Positions 8,006-11,362 of a DNA stretch of 11,362 nt are shown in pieces. This DNA comes from Ettlia oleoabundans (Eukaryota > Chlorophyta > Chlorophyceae > Chlamydomonadales), in the NCBI GenBank assembly GCA_019693395.1, contig JAAMXP010002658.1, positions 2,978 to 14,339 of the forward strand, in the 5' to 3' direction. The first letter of the stretch is position 1, and every line of letters starts with the position of its first letter. Under the pieces are notes generated by a model. It did no database searches and was not told the origin of the DNA. It saw only the letters and a program-made list of their open reading frames with translations. The position numbers and the translations under genes are program-made.

Positions 8006-11000
8006 ATGGCAGACGGCGATTTGTATGATGAGTTTGGAAACTATATAGGTCCGGAGCTTTCAGAGAGTGAAGAGGTGCGGCCTGCCCGATAGGCGGCTGT
8101 TGAAAGTAGTGGGCAGGGCACGGAATGCGCTGCCGCCGTCACGATGTTTTGCACGCATGTTTGCACTTTTGCAGCTGCAGCTTGGCAGTACTTCTTATTC
8201 CTTGAAGTTTCCTTCTCCCTGTTATGTTGTTATGTGTTACCCCGCAGGAGGATGAGGGGCTCCAGCAGCAGCAGGTGGAGGAAGAAGAGGGGCTTGGCTC
8301 CGAGGAAGAGCAGGATGGCGCACAAGCCATGGAGGAGGATGGGCGCATGCCTGGCACAGACCTAGCCCTATATGGTGGGTGGGTGGCAGGGGTTGTGAGG
8401 GGGCGAGTGGGGGCCGCCGGGAGATTGGAAGCAAGGGGGCGCTGGCAATGGAGGGGAAGAGCTTCCCTGCTACGTACCTATCGCTACTGACCAGGCGCTG
8501 CACTGAGGGTAGCGAGGGAGGCAGGGTGGGGTGGCAGGCAGGGGTTAGCAATGCATGAGAACAGGAGCATGCCCGGCACACATGCCTAGTACCCTCTATG
8601 ATGGGCGCTTTGAAGGTCTCCTGAAGTAGGAGCGACAACTGGGGTGTGGAATGGTGGCTCGGTTGTTTGAAGTGCAGGCACCAAAGCAACTTCCATAATG
8701 CTATGCACAGGAAGTAATAAACGTCGCCCTGTGCTGTCTTGATTGCTGACAACGGCCGCCCCCCCCCCCCCCGCGCATGCATGCGCCTGGTTGCAGGGGA
8801 GGAGGGCGGCGGCATGTCGGTTGTACTGCACGAGGACAAGAAGTACTACCCCACAGCCGAGGAGACGTTTGGGCGGGACACAGAGACCCTGGTGCAGGAG
8901 GAGGATGCACAGCCGCTGGAGGTCAGCTTAGCTACAATCATTCTACTCGTTTCTCTGTGTACTTTCTTTCTTCTGTGTCGTTCTGCTCTCGTTTTGGGGG
9001 CGCTGGTGAGGTATTCTTGCGTGTGTGTGTGGCGCCAGTTGTCGTACCAAAAGTCGTCCTCCCGTCCCTCCCAGCACAATTCCCACCATCATCGCATTCA
9101 CCGGGCACATTCATTTTTCCTCACCAACCGCCCTACCCCACCCTCCCGCCTTACCCTGCTGCAGGTCCCCATCATCGCGCCCATCAGGCACAAGCAGGTG
9201 GAGGTGGCAGAGCGTGAGGCGCTGCGCAGCCGATACACACCCGAGTTCATGGCCTCACTCATGGCCACGCCCGAACTCATACGCTCGGTGGCGGTGGTGG
9301 GGCACCTGCACCACGGAAAGACGCTGGTGGGTCCTGGATCTTTTTTTGGGGGGGGGGGGAAGGGGGGGTCTGTCTGTATACAAACCAAGTATGGCTGGTG
9401 TGTGGGCTGTCGTTCTTGTTTTGTTTGCTGTTTCTTGTTGGTTTGAACCTGGGGCGCAAGGGGGTGTTGTGGGAGCAAGCTGTGAGCGCCCTCATACTCT
9501 CATGCCATGCCTGGCCCTCGTTGCACCACCAATGAACCGCCTGCCGCACTGCATTGAGCGGCTGCAACACTTACTGCCCGTACTGCCACCAAATGCGCCA
9601 ACCGTACTGCCACTTGTACGGCAGCTGATGGACATGTTTGTTGAGCAGACGCACCTGGTGCCTGCCAGCCAGCGGTCCAACGAGCGGCCCATGCGCTACA
9701 CAGACACCCGCACAGACGAACAGGTGGGCATGCAGCACTTGAATTCTGGCTGGTAATGGTAGTGGTGATGTGGCGAGGCTGCTGCAACAGCATGTGCATA
9801 CGAATTGATTGGTGGTGGTGGTGGTGAGTGCGAGTGTGCGGGTGCGGGTGTGGGTGGGTGGGTGGGCGGGTCGCCCTTCGAGGGTCCCGTCTTCACCCAT
9901 GCCCATGCCCCCTGCATGCACCTGTGCTCTGCTATGCACCCCATTTCTGTTCCCGGCTGCTCACCCGTGCCTGAGCCTGCATTTACGTTACCTGCCTTTT
10001 CATTGCACTGCACGCTGTGTTGCCTGCAGGCTCGTGCCATTTCCCTCAAGTCTGTGCCCATGAGCCTTGTGATGGAGGGGGGCAGCGGCAAGTCCTACCT
10101 CGTCAACCTCATGGACACGCCAGGTGGGGCGGGGCAGCGTGTGGTGATGGGAGTGAATGCTGTGTGTGTGTGTGTGTGTTGCGGGGGAGGGCGGGGGGGG
10201 GGCCAGCGGCGCAAGTGTTGGGTCATCGGTGGGTAATGTTGGGCAATTTATTTGAAGCTGTAGAGCACCCACATAACACTTGATGTATGAAAGGCAGACT
10301 GGAGTGGGGTTGGGTTGTGTGTTGCAGGTGACCCTGCAGCGGCTTGCAAACTGGTTATGGAAAGGCTCTGAATATTGATTTTGATGCTTCGCGGGCTTTA
10401 TGCTTCTTTTAACCGTCATGCAGGCCACGTCAACTTTTCCGATGAGCTGTCTGCTGCGCTGCGACTGGCCGACGGCGTTCTGCTGGTGGTTGATGCGGTG
10501 GAGGGCGTGATGGTTGGCACTGAGAGGGCCATCAAGGCGGCAGCGGCTGAGGGGCTGCCTATCTGCCTCGTCATTGCAAAGTTTGACAGGTGGGTGTTTT
10601 TAGTCTACTGTTCTACTGTTTATGTGTGTTTATGTGTGTATATGTATAAGAGTGGCAGTGTGTGTGTGCTTGAGTTGAAAGCCAGATTGCTCTAACTGTG
10701 TGGTTTTGTACTGGAACAAAATCGGCCCAGGAGGACGCCTTTGTTCGCAAACCCCACAACCCACCCAAAACCACCTTGCAAAACAACCCCCCACACATAC
10801 GCACATTCAACCCGTTGTTTCAGGCTGCTGCTTGAGCTGAAGCTGCCCCCGCCAGACGCCTACCACAAGCTGCGGCACACAATCGAGGAGGTGAACACGC
10901 TCATAGCCACGCACTATGGAGATGATGATTCACACCTGGTGAGCTGAGCTGGCAAAGCGTGCCGAGGTGGCACTTGCTGAGGTGGCATGTGCTGAGGTGG

Positions 11001-11297
11001 CAGGGTTGGCAAATGCTGAGCTGGCTGGTGTTGTTGTGTGCATGCGGACCTGGTGTTGTTGTTGTGGTGTCAGCATGGCTGGCTGCGCTGTCCTGCTGCT
11101 GGCGGCCTTGCGGCCACTTGGCGCTGGTGCTGTTGTCAGTCTGTAGAGTGGAATGGAATCGAGGATGTCAATCGGGAACCATGTGCCGTGTTTGTGTTGC
11201 CGTGCAGGTGAGCCCCCTGAGGGGCAACGTGGCCTTTGCTGCCGCGCTCTACGGCTGGAGCTTCACGCTGGAGAGCTTTGCAAGAATGTACTGCGAG
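8006..11297 (+). CDS. EFTUD2: U5 snRNP GTPase EFTUD2/Snu114 (plant CLO/GFA1), 5' part; continues past right edge
   Basis: Nine exons are visible: 8006-8074, 8248-8374, 8797-8921, 9165-9326, 9625-9723, 10030-10123, 10424-10589, 10824-10938 and 11208-11297; 1047 nt, 349 residues of a family near 970. All introns (173-422 bases) are GT-AG with matching phases, and a tenth exon should follow. The start [18 protein letters not shown] is the family N-terminus. An acidic Glu/Gln stretch (24-57), [16 protein letters not shown] (about 73-88) and QEEDAQPLE (99-107) follow. The G domain shows G1 GHLHHGKT at 153-160, a switch I region [12 protein letters not shown], and G3 DTPGH at 223-227. The expected G4 NKxD reads AKFD at 277-280, discussed in the findings. 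[11 protein letters not shown] (284-294) and [19 protein letters not shown] are also typical. Known role: this EF-2-like GTPase of U5 and the tri-snRNP controls unwinding by Brr2 during spliceosome activation and disassembly. Nuclear. No frameshift is seen. Confidence 0.97.
8567..8607 (+). repeat. degenerate copy of the exon 2/intron 2 boundary
   Basis: GCATGCCCGGCACA at 8567-8580 matches GCATGCCTGGCACA at 8345-8358 in exon 2 at 13 of 14 positions. Similarity continues through CCTAG and a CTATG-ATGGG segment that parallels TATATGGTGGG at the exon 2 donor. Where the true donor has G-GT, the copy reads G-AT, so it would not splice as a GT donor. Confidence 0.55.
8759..8786 (+). repeat. C14 tract followed by a 14-bp perfect palindrome
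   Basis: Fourteen C (8759-8772) lead directly into GCGCATGCATGCGC (8773-8786), which is its own reverse complement and alternates purine and pyrimidine. The exon 3 acceptor AG follows ten bases later (8795-8796). Confidence 0.95.
9341..9368 (+). repeat. T7-G12-AA-G7 homopolymer tract in EFTUD2 intron 4
   Basis: Seven T (9341-9347), twelve G (9348-9359), AA and seven G (9362-9368), starting 14 bases after the exon 4 donor. It could fold as a G-quadruplex in RNA. The exact run lengths may be affected by sequencing error. Confidence 0.9.
9811..9870 (+). repeat. GGT repeat and six-fold GGG tract in EFTUD2 intron 5
   Basis: Five GGT units (9811-9825), a GTGCG-type spacer, then G-triplets at 9846, 9852, 9856, 9860, 9864 and 9868 with loops of one to three bases. 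This fits the classical G-quadruplex pattern on the transcribed-RNA-like strand. Confidence 0.85.
10161..10202 (+). repeat. TG9 microsatellite and G-run in EFTUD2 intron 6
   Basis: (TG)9 at 10161-10178 is followed by GCGGGGGAGGGC and a ten-G run at 10193-10202. It lies wholly inside the 300-base intron 6 (10124-10423) and is likely to vary in length between strains. Confidence 0.9.
10960..11026 (+). repeat. 15-bp imperfect tandem repeat in EFTUD2 intron 8
   Basis: The 13-base core TGCTGAGGTGGCA occurs at 10960 (one mismatch), 10975 and 10990 with a 15-base period, and a more diverged copy lies at 11014. It is a short local duplication without an evident role. Confidence 0.8.
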
Positions 11298-11336
11298 GTA
11301 CGTATGCTGGTGATGCATGTGCATACGTGCGTGCAC

Positions 11337-11362
11337 GGGTGTGGGTGGGTGGGCCGGGGGCG
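11337..11362 (+). repeat. GGG-tract cluster in EFTUD2 intron 9, cut by the window edge
   Basis: G-runs at 11337, 11343, 11347, 11351 and 11356-11360, with loops of one to three bases, start 39 bases into intron 9. This is another G-quadruplex-type motif near a 5' splice site. The array runs to the end of the window and may continue. Confidence 0.75.

Larger units (their letters stand above)
8375..8796 (+). other. EFTUD2 intron 2
   Basis: A 422-base intron between GTGGGTGGG and GGTTGCAG. It holds G-triplets from the donor onward (8377, 8381, 8389, 8399, 8409), a partial copy of the exon 2 end at 8567-8607, a C14 tract and a 14-bp palindrome next to the acceptor. No gene is nested in it; a 200-codon frame on the opposite strand (8839-8237) is low-complexity and crosses both neighbouring exons. 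Confidence 0.85.

Noticed and set aside
8237..8839. A 200-codon - strand open frame opposite EFTUD2 exons 2 and 3
   Set aside because: It is antisense to two well-supported exons, rich in Pro/Ser/Ala, and has no recognisable domain.
9025..9756. A 243-codon + strand open frame
   Set aside because: It is in a different frame from EFTUD2 exons 4 and 5 and crosses both plus intron 4. The EFTUD2 frame matches a known family; this one shows only biased Arg/Trp/Pro-rich content from GC-rich DNA.
10921..10945. GATGATGAT followed by CTGA as a box C/D snoRNA
   Set aside because: The first part encodes the Asp run of EFTUD2 exon 8, the box spacing is far too short, and there is no terminal stem.
1..11362. 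Mobile element, CRISPR array, tRNA, rRNA, viral or toxin genes
   Set aside because: I found no transposase, integrase or reverse transcriptase motif, no long terminal or inverted repeats, no regularly spaced repeat-spacer array, and no tRNA-like cloverleaf in the stretches I read.

Overview
The window is nuclear DNA from a green alga, most likely a chlorophycean. The genes are broken by many GT-AG introns of about 100-440 bases. The DNA is moderately GC-rich with dense TGC/GCA trinucleotides and GT- or G-rich introns. The reconstructed proteins look most like plant and green-algal families. I cannot name the species.

Four protein genes can be rebuilt exon by exon with consistent splice phases. 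(1) 1539-2172, + strand: a three-exon gene for a 107-residue small membrane subunit of mitochondrial complex I, of the 20.9 kDa type (plant At4g16450-like). (2) 2614-5612, - strand: an eight-exon gene for a 443-residue UBX-domain protein with an N-terminal UBA-like helix bundle, a predicted CDC48/p97 cofactor. (3) 6128-7331, - strand: a four-exon gene for a 149-residue Mago nashi (MAGOH), a core exon junction complex protein. (4) 8006 to beyond the right edge, + strand: the first nine exons (349 residues) of the U5 snRNP GTPase EFTUD2/Snu114 (CLO in plants). At the left end (107-1110, - strand) a low-complexity Ala/Pro/Gln-rich region may be part of another, unrecognised gene; this model is weak.

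Layout: the complex I gene and the UBX gene converge on 2173-2613. UBX and MAGOH lie in tandem on the - strand, 515 bp apart. MAGOH and EFTUD2 are head to head across 674 bp, so two pre-mRNA splicing/EJC genes may share one bidirectional promoter. If the left-end gene is real, it also diverges from the complex I gene across 1111-1538.

I see no new multi-gene system such as a defence island, mobile element or CRISPR. The best leads are a non-consensus G4 motif in EFTUD2 (AKFD instead of NKxD), recurring G-runs near the 5' ends of its introns, a C14 tract plus perfect palindrome beside its exon 3 acceptor, a decayed copy of its exon 2/intron 2 boundary, and the shared promoter of the two RNA-processing genes.
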